From: an uncultured Clostridia bacterium
Lineage (GTDB): Bacteria > Bacillota_I > Bacilli_A > RF39 > UBA660
Assembly: GCA_946533175.1 (NCBI GenBank)
Contig: CAMNBS010000009.1
Location: 1-23,486 of the forward strand
Direction: 5' to 3'
Length of the DNA stretch: 23,486 nt
This document shows, one piece after another, positions 7,409-15,247 of the stretch. The first letter of the stretch is position 1. Each line of letters begins with the position of its first letter. Both the position numbers and the translations under genes were made by a program. The notes below the pieces were generated by a model. That model saw nothing but the letters and a program-made list of their open reading frames with translations, had not been told where the DNA came from and did not search any database.

Positions 7409-8677
7409 TTATTTACGATATTCAAAATCAAAATCAAGTATTTTAACAATATCGCCTTCTTTAGCCCCCATTTTCTCAAGTTCATCATCAATTCCTAATG
7501 TTCTTAACTTTCGAGCAAAACGAAGCATTCCTTCTTCACTATTAAATTTCGTCATTTTAAATAATTTTTCTACTTCCTCACCATGAATAACATAATAATC
7601 ATCAATTTTTTCAATAGTAAATGGTTTATTCTTTTCAAACTTGTATAAAACATGTGATAAAAGTTCATCTTCTTCATAAAGTGGTTTATCATTTTCTTGG
7701 GCAATAATATCAGCTAATTTAACTAAAACTTGATCAATTCCTTCATTATTTATAGCACTAATTGGATAAACATCACAAGATACTTTCTTCTTAAATTCAT
7801 TTAATTTTTTATTATCTAAATCTAAATCCATTTTATTTGCTATTACAATCATCGGTTTTTGGATTAATTTTTTGCTAAAATTTTCTAATTCTTTATTAAT
7901 TGTTATAAAATTATCATATGGATCTCCTTCTACACCGGAAATATCCACAATATGAGCTAATACTTTACATCTTTCAATATGACGCAAGAACTTATCACCA
8001 AGACCAGCACCAGTGCTCGCTCCTTCAATTAAACCAGGAAGATCAGCCATTACAAAACTGCGATTATCAATTGTCTTAACAACTCCTAAATTAGGACTTA
8101 AGGTAGTAAAATGATAATCTGCAATTTTAGGTTTAGCACGACTAACTTTGGATAAAAAAGTACTCTTTCCAACAGAAGGTAAGCCAACAAGTCCAACATC
8201 AGCTAATAATTTAAGTTCTAATTTCAATATTTTTTCTTCACCAGGTTCACCATTTTCTGAAAAAGTTGGGCAAGGATTTTTAAGTGTTTTAAAAGCCGTA
8301 TTTCCTCTTCCACCACGTCCTCCTTGAGCAACAACTATTTTATCATCTATATTTTTCATATCGGCAATAATTAAACCAGTATCAAGATCGGTTATTACTG
8401 TTCCTTGAGGTACTTTAATAATAACATCAGGAGCACTTTTACCATGACAATTTTTCCCTAAACCATTTTCGCCTTTATCACCCTTAATCATTTTCATATA
8501 ACGTAAATCTATCAAAGTATGAAGCCCAGAATCAACCATAAAAATAATATTAGCACCATGGCCACCATTACCTCCATATGGTCCACCCATTTCAACATAT
8601 TTTTCACGACGAAAAGCAGTGCAACCATCACCACCACGTCCTGCAATTACCTTAATAGTCACTTCATCAATAAACAT
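7409..8677 (-). CDS. obg: GTPase Obg (ribosome assembly/stress)
   Basis: Obg is an essential GTPase that acts in 50S ribosome assembly and, in Bacillus, in general stress and sporulation control. The 422 residues show all three domains: the glycine-rich Obg fold (1-157, with GGNGGHGA and GGRGGRGN), the GTPase domain with G1 GLPSVGKS (165-172), G3 DLPG (212-215), G4 NKMD and G5 SAI, and a C-terminal OCT domain of about 70 residues, as usual in Bacillota. The ATG follows AAGGGAAGTGATTCT. No clear terminator separates it from the 605-residue gene upstream, so read-through from the promoter at 10574-10602 is possible. Confidence 0.97.
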   Translation of the reverse strand: MFIDEVTIKVIAGRGGDGCTAFRREKYVEMGGPYGGNGGHGANIIFMVDSGLHTLIDLRYMKMIKGDKGENGLGKNCHGKSAPDVIIKVPQGTVITDLDTGLIIADMKNIDDKIVVAQGGRGGRGNTAFKTLKNPCPTFSENGEPGEEKILKLELKLLADVGLVGLPSVGKSTFLSKVSRAKPKIADYHFTTLSPNLGVVKTIDNRSFVMADLPGLIEGASTGAGLGDKFLRHIERCKVLAHIVDISGVEGDPYDNFITINKELENFSKKLIQKPMIVIANKMDLDLDNKKLNEFKKKVSCDVYPISAINNEGIDQVLVKLADIIAQENDKPLYEEDELLSHVLYKFEKNKPFTIEKIDDYYVIHGEEVEKLFKMTKFNSEEGMLRFARKLRTLGIDDELEKMGAKEGDIVKILDFDFEYRK

Positions 8678-8736
8678 ATAGAATCACTTCCCTTTGATTA
8701 ATTTATTTTATCATATTAATCCTATCTTTGCTAGTG

Positions 8737-10554
8737 TTATCTTCGCTTTCTTCTTAATTCTTCATCATATGGTGATATACCACTATTACTTACATAGCGT
8801 TCAGTTATCTCGGGAAGAAAAGAATCAGTCATTCTTCGGGAATATTCACTATTTGTTTTTTCACCAGGACTAAAAGTTAATTCTCTTCTCATCGATTCAA
8901 TTAATATAATAGGAATATTTAGTCTTTTACTTTCTTCAACTATTTGATCAGTTATTTCATCTAAAGCTATAATATAAGATGGCCTAGGACTTTCATATTG
9001 ACTATCTTTTTTGTTATTTAAAATTTGAATTTCATTAAAACCAATAGTATCACCAAGTAAATCAGTTGGTCGATAAAGACGATTTATATAATCGGTTGTT
9101 TCAGAATCTAATCTTGCATCTGATGAATAAGCATCCTTTTCATTAACATGCAATATTTTATTAATATCAAAATCAGTATATCCATAAACATAAGGACCAT
9201 GAAATAAAATAGTATGACTATTGGATATTAAACTATAACAATCTCTGGCATTACGTGTTTTGGAATTAAAAGGAGTACTTAAAACACGAACCAACATCAT
9301 AAACGCTTTTTCTCGATAATCATATATTGGAACTTGATATTTACTAGATAACTTAGCATCTTGACTACTACCTTCTAATCGTAAAACACTATGTTGTAAT
9401 TCTTTATATGATTTTTCCCTAAGTCTACTTATATCATCATAAAAAATTTGATCAATCTTTTTATCTTTTAAACGATAAAACAATTCTATTTTTTCTTCAT
9501 TACTTATTTTATCAATCATAAGAATACTTTTATAAAAATCAACCATATCCGAAGATATTACCTTATTATCTAATGATTCATTAAATGATAATATTTCACG
9601 GATATTTAAAAAAACATTATATATGTCATCTTTAAATAAATAATCAATTACTATTTCACTTATCCTTTGGCTCGTTTCCTCTTTACTTAAATCATTACCT
9701 TCATCAGAAAGAAAAAGACCCGTTTTACTATCATATGAACTTAATAATTTTACATAGTATTGATATACTTTTTCTTCAATATCCATATTACCACTTGTAA
9801 ACGTAATTTTATTTACTATTTTACGAAAATTAACTATACTTGCACCTTTTATACAATCTATTAAATGATCATTTTGCAATATAGTATCACTAAATTTAAT
9901 ATTACAATTAATTAACGTTAAAATAGTTCGTTGATCTAATTTATTAAAGATTGTTAAAGCCCGTTTATTCGTCGTAAAAAATAATGAAACAACTTCTTGA
10001 TTATAACTAGAATAACAAGAAGAATTTTGAAGTATTCCTAAAATTATTTCATCACTATTATTCTTATCATTAAATAAAATCTGTAATTGTTTACTGTCAA
10101 AACTAAAGTATCTAGTGGCAAATTCTAAATGAGTAGTCAAATACCTTTTAATTATCTCAGTATCTACGTCATAAAATAAAGAATAATAATAACTGGCCAT
10201 TTCGGATAATTTTCTAAAGAAATCAACATCTTTTAAAGCATAATTTAAGACTTCATTAACGTTATTACTCAACATTTCTGAAATAATAACATATAATCTA
10301 CCATCATCTTTTAATTTAAAAAGAATATCACCACCATATATTTTAAGAACTAATCTAATACCAAATTCTGAAATTAAAGAACTGAAATAAAAATAACGAT
10401 CTTTCTTTGATTCATTATATAATTTAATCGCTAATTTCTCACGAATTTCATCATCGTCTAACAATGTAATAAAATCTTTTCTAAAAAGTCTTATTCCATT
10501 TTCCATAAAAGTTATTGCATCAACCTCATCAATTGTTTTCTTAAACTCATCCAT
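8737..10554 (-). CDS. Large protein of unknown function
   Basis: A 605-residue protein I cannot assign. The first ~400 residues are helix-rich, soluble and Leu/Ile/Asp-rich, without a signal peptide or transmembrane segment. The last ~200 residues look like a separate alpha/beta domain: a NARDCYSLIS stretch, FHGPYVYGYTDFDINKILH, YRPTDLLGDT, a FNEIQIL strand, then PSYIIALDEIT and LNIPIILIES, which read as two Rossmann-like strands. The C-terminus is basic (ELRRKRR). The start is ATG 10554, with GAGG 8 bases upstream. The longer frame from 10602 is excluded because its first codons lie inside the consensus promoter. That vegetative promoter argues against sporulation-only expression despite the spoVA neighbours. 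Confidence 0.85.
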   Translation of the reverse strand: MDEFKKTIDEVDAITFMENGIRLFRKDFITLLDDDEIREKLAIKLYNESKKDRYFYFSSLISEFGIRLVLKIYGGDILFKLKDDGRLYVIISEMLSNNVNEVLNYALKDVDFFRKLSEMASYYYSLFYDVDTEIIKRYLTTHLEFATRYFSFDSKQLQILFNDKNNSDEIILGILQNSSCYSSYNQEVVSLFFTTNKRALTIFNKLDQRTILTLINCNIKFSDTILQNDHLIDCIKGASIVNFRKIVNKITFTSGNMDIEEKVYQYYVKLLSSYDSKTGLFLSDEGNDLSKEETSQRISEIVIDYLFKDDIYNVFLNIREILSFNESLDNKVISSDMVDFYKSILMIDKISNEEKIELFYRLKDKKIDQIFYDDISRLREKSYKELQHSVLRLEGSSQDAKLSSKYQVPIYDYREKAFMMLVRVLSTPFNSKTRNARDCYSLISNSHTILFHGPYVYGYTDFDINKILHVNEKDAYSSDARLDSETTDYINRLYRPTDLLGDTIGFNEIQILNNKKDSQYESPRPSYIIALDEITDQIVEESKRLNIPIILIESMRRELTFSPGEKTNSEYSRRMTDSFLPEITERYVSNSGISPYDEELRRKRR

Positions 10555-10573
10555 TATCATTACCTCAATTGTA

Positions 10574-10602
10574 ATAATATCATTTTCTAAGTATAATGTC
10601 AA
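10574..10602 (-). promoter_or_regulatory. SigA promoter of the 605-residue unknown
   Basis: Minus strand TTGACA (10597-10602), 17 bases, TATTAT (10574-10579). It begins right at the U-tract of the spoVA terminator and gives a leader of only about 13 bases. Confidence 0.9.
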
Positions 10603-10623
10603 AAAAAGACTAATAATTAGTCT
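10601..10623 (-). terminator. Terminator of the spoVA operon
   Basis: AGACTAA/TTAGTCT with a 3-base loop, then seven T on the minus strand. The spoVAE stop (10617-10619) lies inside the stem. Confidence 0.82.
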
Positions 10624-10967
10624 CGTGGTTTAAAAAATAGTGAAAAGATAAAAGCAAAGAAAATAGCACTGGTAATACCAGAAGCTGTAAAATCAAACAT
10701 TCCCATAGCAATTCCAATAAAACCTACATCCTTAGCTTCCAGCATCGCACCATGAGTTAATAAGTGACCAAAACTAGTTATAGGTACTAAAGCTCCACCA
10801 CCAATAAACTGCACTATTTTATCATAAATATTAAAAATATCTAAAGAAGCACCAATTATTACGAACAAAGAGGTTATATGTCCTGGTGTTAATTTAGTAT
10901 TATCTAAAATTACTTGTCCAATTAAACAAATAATTCCACAAAACAAGAAAGAATAAACATAAATCAT
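10617..10967 (-). CDS. spoVAE: Stage V sporulation protein AE (SpoVAEb type)
   Basis: A small membrane subunit of the SpoVA complex, which moves dipicolinic acid with Ca2+ into the forespore core and releases it at germination. The 116 residues form about four membrane segments with the family motifs PGHITSLFVIIGA and GGALVPITSFGHLLTHGA. It overlaps spoVAD by 4 bases (ATGA), with GGAGG placed just upstream inside spoVAD. Last gene of the operon; a terminator covers its stop. Confidence 0.94.
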   Translation of the reverse strand: MIYVYSFLFCGIICLIGQVILDNTKLTPGHITSLFVIIGASLDIFNIYDKIVQFIGGGALVPITSFGHLLTHGAMLEAKDVGFIGIAMGMFDFTASGITSAIFFAFIFSLFFKPRD

Positions 10968-11959
10968 TCAGATACCTCCAAACTTATAGCGTGAGCAATA
11001 GATAAGATATTCATTTTTTGAAAAACCATTGTTGAATTAAATAAAGCTCCAGTGGCAACATATAAAACTTTCCTTATTTCCTTATTTTTCATTTTAGGAA
11101 TAATATCACCATAAACAACTAAAGCACTACATACCGGACCTGAACCACCAGCTTGAACCTCTTTTTGCTCTTTTGTATCATATAAAATAATTCCACAATC
11201 ATTATAGTTTTTGGATAAATCTATTTGATACTCTTTTTGCATATATTCAATTAGAATATCTTTACCATATTTTCCTAAATCACCAGTAACAATTAAATCA
11301 TAATAATCACTTGTTCTTTTTAAATCTTTTAAATGCCGATAAATAGTATCAGCAGCTGCAGCTGCCATACATGCTCCCATATTGTTAGGATCATTTTGTT
11401 CCATATCAATTACTCTACCAATTGTTGAACTTTCAATTTTAATATCTTTCTTTTCTTTCGTTAAAAAAGCACTAGCTCCACCTGTAGCGGTAAAAGTGGC
11501 ACTATTGGGTTTTGGAGCTCCATATTCCGTTGGATTTCTAAATTGACGTTCAGAAACCATATTATGACTACTTACTGATACTAATGAATTACGTACTCTT
11601 TTGGCATCAATTAGTTGAGATGCAATAATAAGAGCTTCTACATTCGAAGCACATGCTGAATATACACCTAAAAAAGGTTTATTAATTTTCAAAGCACTAT
11701 AACATGAAGCAGTTATTTGATTTTGTAAATCACCAGCAATAAATAAATCAATATCTTTTTTCTGTTTATTAATCTTATCTAATAAAATATCAATACTTTC
11801 ACTCATTAAATGAATTTCGGCATTTTCAAAAGAATCTTCATGCATATATAAATTGTCATAATATCGATCAAATCTTCTATTTAAAGGACCATTATGTTCA
11901 TAAGGACCAACAACAGTTGAAACACTTTCTAAGTAAACATTATTATATTTATTAGTCAT
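10964..11959 (-). CDS. spoVAD: Stage V sporulation protein AD (SpoVAD)
   Basis: SpoVAD is the soluble, thiolase-fold subunit of the SpoVA channel that binds dipicolinic acid on the forespore membrane. 331 residues, normal for the family (about 338). Visible landmarks are VGPYEHNGPL near the N-terminus, the GVYSACASN block with Cys103 at the thiolase-like position, TATGGASAFL, and GGSGPVCSA near the C-terminus. It starts within the spoVAC stop (TAATG), with GGAGG 6 bases upstream, and ends in TGA inside the spoVAE start, so the three genes are translationally coupled. Confidence 0.96.
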   Translation of the reverse strand: MTNKYNNVYLESVSTVVGPYEHNGPLNRRFDRYYDNLYMHEDSFENAEIHLMSESIDILLDKINKQKKDIDLFIAGDLQNQITASCYSALKINKPFLGVYSACASNVEALIIASQLIDAKRVRNSLVSVSSHNMVSERQFRNPTEYGAPKPNSATFTATGGASAFLTKEKKDIKIESSTIGRVIDMEQNDPNNMGACMAAAAADTIYRHLKDLKRTSDYYDLIVTGDLGKYGKDILIEYMQKEYQIDLSKNYNDCGIILYDTKEQKEVQAGGSGPVCSALVVYGDIIPKMKNKEIRKVLYVATGALFNSTMVFQKMNILSIAHAISLEVSE

Positions 11960-12402
11960 TAGATTCCTCCTAAAATAAAATAACGAATTATGCCAAAAAT
12001 ATAAGCTGATACAATACCATATAAAATAACTGTTCCAGCTAATTTAAAAATATTCGCTCCCAATCCCGTAACAAATCCTTCTCGGCGAAATTCTATTGCA
12101 GCACTGGTCATGGAATGTGCAAAACCAGTAATAGGAATAATTAAACCACATCTTGCAAAATTTACCCATTTATCAAAAAAGCCAAGAGCTGTAAATAAAC
12201 TAGCTAGAAAAATCAAAGTTACCATCATAAACACTGCTGCATCACTAGATGAAATATTCAAATAATAAGTATACAATTCTAATAATACTTCACCAATAAC
12301 CCCAACAATTCCACCAATAAAAAAAGATATTAAAGCATTACGTAAACGATGTTCTTTAGGTTTATGATTCATCACTATTTTCTCATATAATTTTTTTTCC
12401 AT
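11959..12402 (-). CDS. spoVAC: Stage V sporulation protein AC (SpoVAC)
   Basis: Membrane subunit of the SpoVA dipicolinic acid channel, described in Bacillus as mechanosensitive. 147 residues, with the family pattern of an N-terminal basic PKEHR segment, FIGGIVGVIGE, GLIIPITGFAHSM, and a closing ANIFKLAGTVILYGIVSAYI helix. The ATG at 12402 is chosen over the frame-opening codon at 12429 because GGGAG lies 5 bases before it and the N-terminus then aligns with Bacillus SpoVAC. First gene of spoVAC-AD-AE; no other spoVA genes are nearby, so this is the three-gene core set. Confidence 0.95.
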   Translation of the reverse strand: MEKKLYEKIVMNHKPKEHRLRNALISFFIGGIVGVIGEVLLELYTYYLNISSSDAAVFMMVTLIFLASLFTALGFFDKWVNFARCGLIIPITGFAHSMTSAAIEFRREGFVTGLGANIFKLAGTVILYGIVSAYIFGIIRYFILGGI

Positions 12403-12417
12403 AACATCTCCCAAGAT

Positions 12418-12446
12418 TAATATGTACAAGTTTTATTTATTCATAC
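12418..12446 (-). promoter_or_regulatory. Possible SigG-type promoter of spoVAC-AD-AE
   Basis: Minus strand GTATG (12442-12446), 17 bases, CATATTA (12418-12424). This resembles forespore SigG sites (G-x-ATR then CAT-xx-TA). The predicted start would fall almost on the ribosome site, leaving a leader of about 10 bases, so the call is tentative. Confidence 0.35.
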
Positions 12447-12467
12447 AAAAAAAGAGCTTACGCTCTT
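12447..12467 (-). terminator. Terminator of the cyclophilin-rhomboid-dnaI operon
   Basis: AAGAGC-GTAA-GCTCTT followed by T residues on the minus strand. The dnaI stop (12458-12460) falls in the loop. The possible spoVA promoter starts directly beyond it. Confidence 0.82.
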
Positions 12468-13420
12468 CGATTAACACTAATCATTTTTATTTCAGTAGTT
12501 AAAAATTTTATTCTTTCAATTATTCTTCTTGCTTTAACTTTATCATCAGCTTTACTAGTAATTGTTAAATGATCTTCTAACTCTTTCAAAGACAAATTAG
12601 AAGTTAAAAAAGTTGGTAATCCTTCTTGCATACGATGTTGAAGAATAACACCTAATACTTCATCTCTTGACCAATCTGAAACCTTTTCAGCACCAATATC
12701 ATCAAGAAGTAAAAGCGGTGTATTGCATACTTCATCAAATCTTTCATTAAAATCACCTTCTGTATTACCAAAACTAGCCTTTAAACTACGTAAAAACTCT
12801 GGAAAATAAATAACAGTACTATGAATATTTTTTTTAGCAAGTTCATTAAATAATGCTGCAATTAGATAAGTTTTTCCACATCCAAAATTACCATATAAAT
12901 ACAATCCCTTTTTTTTATTTTTAAAATAATTATCATAAAATTCTTTTAAATATTTTATCGTTTCCAAACGATTAGAATCATCTTTATATATTTTTTTAAA
13001 GCTAGCTTCCATTATTTCCTTAGGCATTTTATAACTATAAATATTTTTCAAATAAGAAAGATCCTTATCATGCTTTTCTTTAAAAGGGCAATTTTTATAA
13101 ACAAATTTAATGATATTATTTTCGACAATCGCTTCCTTATAAACTCCTTTTATTTCATAAGGACAAAATGATAATCCTCGACATTTACTACAAATACTAA
13201 TATTATTAGCAATTTCTTTAAGTTGTGTTGTATAACGATATTTTATTTTATCGGGAACATTTAAAGTATTCACTACTTTAACAAAATCAGGATCCTTTAA
13301 AGCTTTAATGAAATTATCTTCTAATCTTTGTTCATTTTTCCACATATATTGTGGATTATTTAATGCATTAAGATAATTTATTTCACGAGACTTATTATCT
13401 TCTAATATAATATTTTTCAT
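12458..13420 (-). CDS. dnaI: Primosomal helicase loader DnaI
   Basis: DnaI loads the replicative helicase DnaC (DnaB of E. coli) at origins and restart sites. 320 residues, family length. The N-terminal helicase-binding domain carries a zinc site (Cys77, Cys80, Cys86, Cys111). The AAA+ domain has Walker A GNFGCGKT (177-184), Walker B LLLLDD (236-241), a TSN sensor 1 and a RIIERI segment near the C-terminus. It starts one base after the rhomboid stop, with a weak GGGGT ribosome site. In many Bacilli dnaI follows dnaB; here it follows a rhomboid and a cyclophilin, and no dnaB is in view. Confidence 0.95.
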   Translation of the reverse strand: MKNIILEDNKSREINYLNALNNPQYMWKNEQRLEDNFIKALKDPDFVKVVNTLNVPDKIKYRYTTQLKEIANNISICSKCRGLSFCPYEIKGVYKEAIVENNIIKFVYKNCPFKEKHDKDLSYLKNIYSYKMPKEIMEASFKKIYKDDSNRLETIKYLKEFYDNYFKNKKKGLYLYGNFGCGKTYLIAALFNELAKKNIHSTVIYFPEFLRSLKASFGNTEGDFNERFDEVCNTPLLLLDDIGAEKVSDWSRDEVLGVILQHRMQEGLPTFLTSNLSLKELEDHLTITSKADDKVKARRIIERIKFLTTEIKMISVNRRA

Positions 13421-13421
13421 A

Positions 13422-14558
13422 TTACCCCATAAAAAAAACTAAAAAAATCAAAAAGGCAAAATAAATAACTGTTAATACATAACCATTTATTTTATCACTT
13501 GCTTTATCTTTACTATTAATTCCTACAGCTTTACTAATTAAAAATCCAGCTATTAAACCACCTATGTGTGCAAAATTATCAATTCCAGGAACCATAAATC
13601 CGATAAATAAATTTATTATAACAATTGGGATTATTTGATTTAGAAGTACTTGTCCAAAATAAACACGATAATGATATCCAAAATAAATTAAACTCCCCAA
13701 TAAACCAAATATCGCTCCATTCGCTCCTATTGAAAAGCCATCATTCATAGCTATTGATAGTAAACTTCCTCCTAAAGCACTAATTAAAAAAATTAAAATA
13801 TATTTCTTTTTACCATAATAGCTTTCAGTCATTTTACCAATAATATACAAAGAATACATATTAGTTAATAAATGAATTATATCTACATGTAAAAAAACAT
13901 TTGAAATTAATCGATATACTTCACCATATTGAACTAAATGTTTATTAAGACCCAAATAATAGGTTAAATAATCAGGATTAATTACAAATTTTAATAAAAA
14001 AACCAAAGCAATAAATCCTAACAATATATAAGTTATAATTGGTTTTTTAGGTTCAAAAATATGATCTGTTTCTTCAGTAACTTTACGATTTTTTTTATTA
14101 ATATCATCTGTTATTTTTAAGAATAATTCAAATCCCTCTTCACTATACACTAAATTCTCACCTAAATCAGGGAAAGCTTCTTTAATTTTAGAATTATTCA
14201 CTAATGCATTTTCATTTTCATAAAAAACAATATCAACATCAGGAAATTCTCTATCACGCGAAGCATTTTCACCGACATCTGTTAAAATACTTAAAGTTTT
14301 AATTTTAAAAGTATAAGTCTTCTTTTTAATTTTTTTAACCATTCTTTTAGTTTTAAAAACATCAAAATCTAATTGTTCGTCATTATGAATATAATTATTA
14401 ACTATTCTAATTACTTTATAAACATCGGCATCAAGGTTTTCCAACCATATTTCATTTTCTACACCTTGGACAATAATAGGATTATAATTTTTTTTGGTTA
14501 TAAAGTAATGTAATAATTTCATCGATATTAAATCTCTTTCATTTATTTCTGCATTCAT
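13422..14558 (-). CDS. Rhomboid-family membrane protein with altered catalytic serine
   Basis: A 378-residue protein with a soluble N-terminal domain of about 170 residues, as in Bacillus GluP, then a six- to seven-helix rhomboid domain. The structural motifs are present: HVDIIHLLTN (224-233) in the second helix, the GxxGxxFG helix at 278-285, and FAHIGG with His331. The catalytic Ser of the GxSG motif is Asn280 (GANG; codon AAT at 13719-13721). Active rhomboids need the Ser-His dyad, so this copy is predicted to be protease-dead and may act by binding membrane clients, as iRhoms do. The N-terminal domain is otherwise unrecognised. It is one base from each neighbour, cyclophilin and dnaI. Confidence 0.9.
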   Translation of the reverse strand: MNAEINERDLISMKLLHYFITKKNYNPIIVQGVENEIWLENLDADVYKVIRIVNNYIHNDEQLDFDVFKTKRMVKKIKKKTYTFKIKTLSILTDVGENASRDREFPDVDIVFYENENALVNNSKIKEAFPDLGENLVYSEEGFELFLKITDDINKKNRKVTEETDHIFEPKKPIITYILLGFIALVFLLKFVINPDYLTYYLGLNKHLVQYGEVYRLISNVFLHVDIIHLLTNMYSLYIIGKMTESYYGKKKYILIFLISALGGSLLSIAMNDGFSIGANGAIFGLLGSLIYFGYHYRVYFGQVLLNQIIPIVIINLFIGFMVPGIDNFAHIGGLIAGFLISKAVGINSKDKASDKINGYVLTVIYFAFLIFLVFFMG

Positions 14559-14559
14559 T

Positions 14560-15171
14560 TTATCCCTGCTCTTCTATTTCTTTAATATATTCAATTACTG
14601 GCATATCATCTTCATTAATAATCATTCCATCTTCATCAACATTTTTAATGGATTTAACTATTTTGTCAACAACTTCTATTCCTTTAGTAACATGACCAAA
14701 TCCAGCATAATAATGATCTAAGAAAGTACTATCTTTTTGAACAATAAAAAACTCTGTAGAAGCGGTATCAAATCCATTAGATGCATCTCCCATTCTGGCC
14801 ATGGATAATACCCCACGAACATGTGATATATCATTACTTACTCCATTAGCATCAAACTCTCCTTTAATAGTCGATTTCTCACTTAAATCATCTTTTCCAC
14901 CTTGAATAACAAAATCCGTTAAAGAACGATGAATTCTATTACCATCATAAAATCCTTCTTTTACTAAAGTTAAAAAATTCGTAACTGTAATTGGGGCAGT
15001 ATCAGCATCCAATTCTGCTTCAATAACCCCATATTTTTTTATTTTAATTTCAATATTATGTTTTCCACTTAAATATTCAATATGCACATTTTCATAAGTA
15101 AAAAGATCCTTACATCCACCAACTATCAATAACATAAATAATAAACTTAATACTTTTGCAATTCTTTTCAT
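14560..15171 (-). CDS. Lipoprotein cyclophilin-type peptidyl-prolyl isomerase
   Basis: A cyclophilin that speeds cis-trans isomerisation of X-Pro bonds, here on the outer face of the membrane. 203 residues: a signal peptide ending in the lipobox VGGC (Cys20, lipidation site), then the cyclophilin fold. IHR in the first catalytic strand and FVIQGG keep the key Arg and Gln, followed by GVLSMAR and TEFFI. The position often held by Trp reads as His/Tyr (LDHYYAGFG), which usually lowers cyclosporin binding. ATG 15171 is chosen over the upstream frame because GGAGG lies 4 bases before it. First gene of the operon with the rhomboid and dnaI. A TATAAT at 15192-15197 may be its -10, but no good -35 is seen. 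Confidence 0.92.
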   Translation of the reverse strand: MKRIAKVLSLLFMLLIVGGCKDLFTYENVHIEYLSGKHNIEIKIKKYGVIEAELDADTAPITVTNFLTLVKEGFYDGNRIHRSLTDFVIQGGKDDLSEKSTIKGEFDANGVSNDISHVRGVLSMARMGDASNGFDTASTEFFIVQKDSTFLDHYYAGFGHVTKGIEVVDKIVKSIKNVDEDGMIINEDDMPVIEYIKEIEEQG

Positions 15172-15201
15172 AAATCCTCCATATATCAATTATTATAAAC
15201 G

Positions 15202-15223
15202 AAAAAAAGACTAAAAACTAGTC
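15202..15223 (-). terminator. Terminator of the 259-residue unknown
   Basis: A short GACTA/TAGTC stem with a 5-base loop and seven T following on the minus strand, about 25 bases past the stop at 15248. Confidence 0.6.
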
Positions 15224-15247
15224 CCTTTTATTTTTTTTACATAAGAT

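Noticed and set aside
8519..8701. A 60-codon plus-strand open frame antisense to the 5' end of obg
   Set aside because: It lies wholly opposite a certain gene and has Thr/Ile/Ser-rich antisense-type composition and no ribosome site.
8703..8725. Inverted repeat GATTAAT/ATTAATC upstream of obg as a terminator or riboswitch
   Set aside because: AT-rich 7-bp arms with a 12-base loop, no T run and no recognisable aptamer; expected by chance.
10555..10602. Longer N-terminus of the 605-residue protein starting at 10602
   Set aside because: Those codons overlap the TTGACA-17-TATTAT promoter, so they would not be transcribed; ATG 10554 has a ribosome site.
10964..10966. Possible mycoplasma genetic code (TGA as Trp), given the very low G+C
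   Set aside because: TGA cleanly ends spoVAD in the ATGA overlap with spoVAE, and Trp is encoded by TGG, so the standard bacterial code applies.
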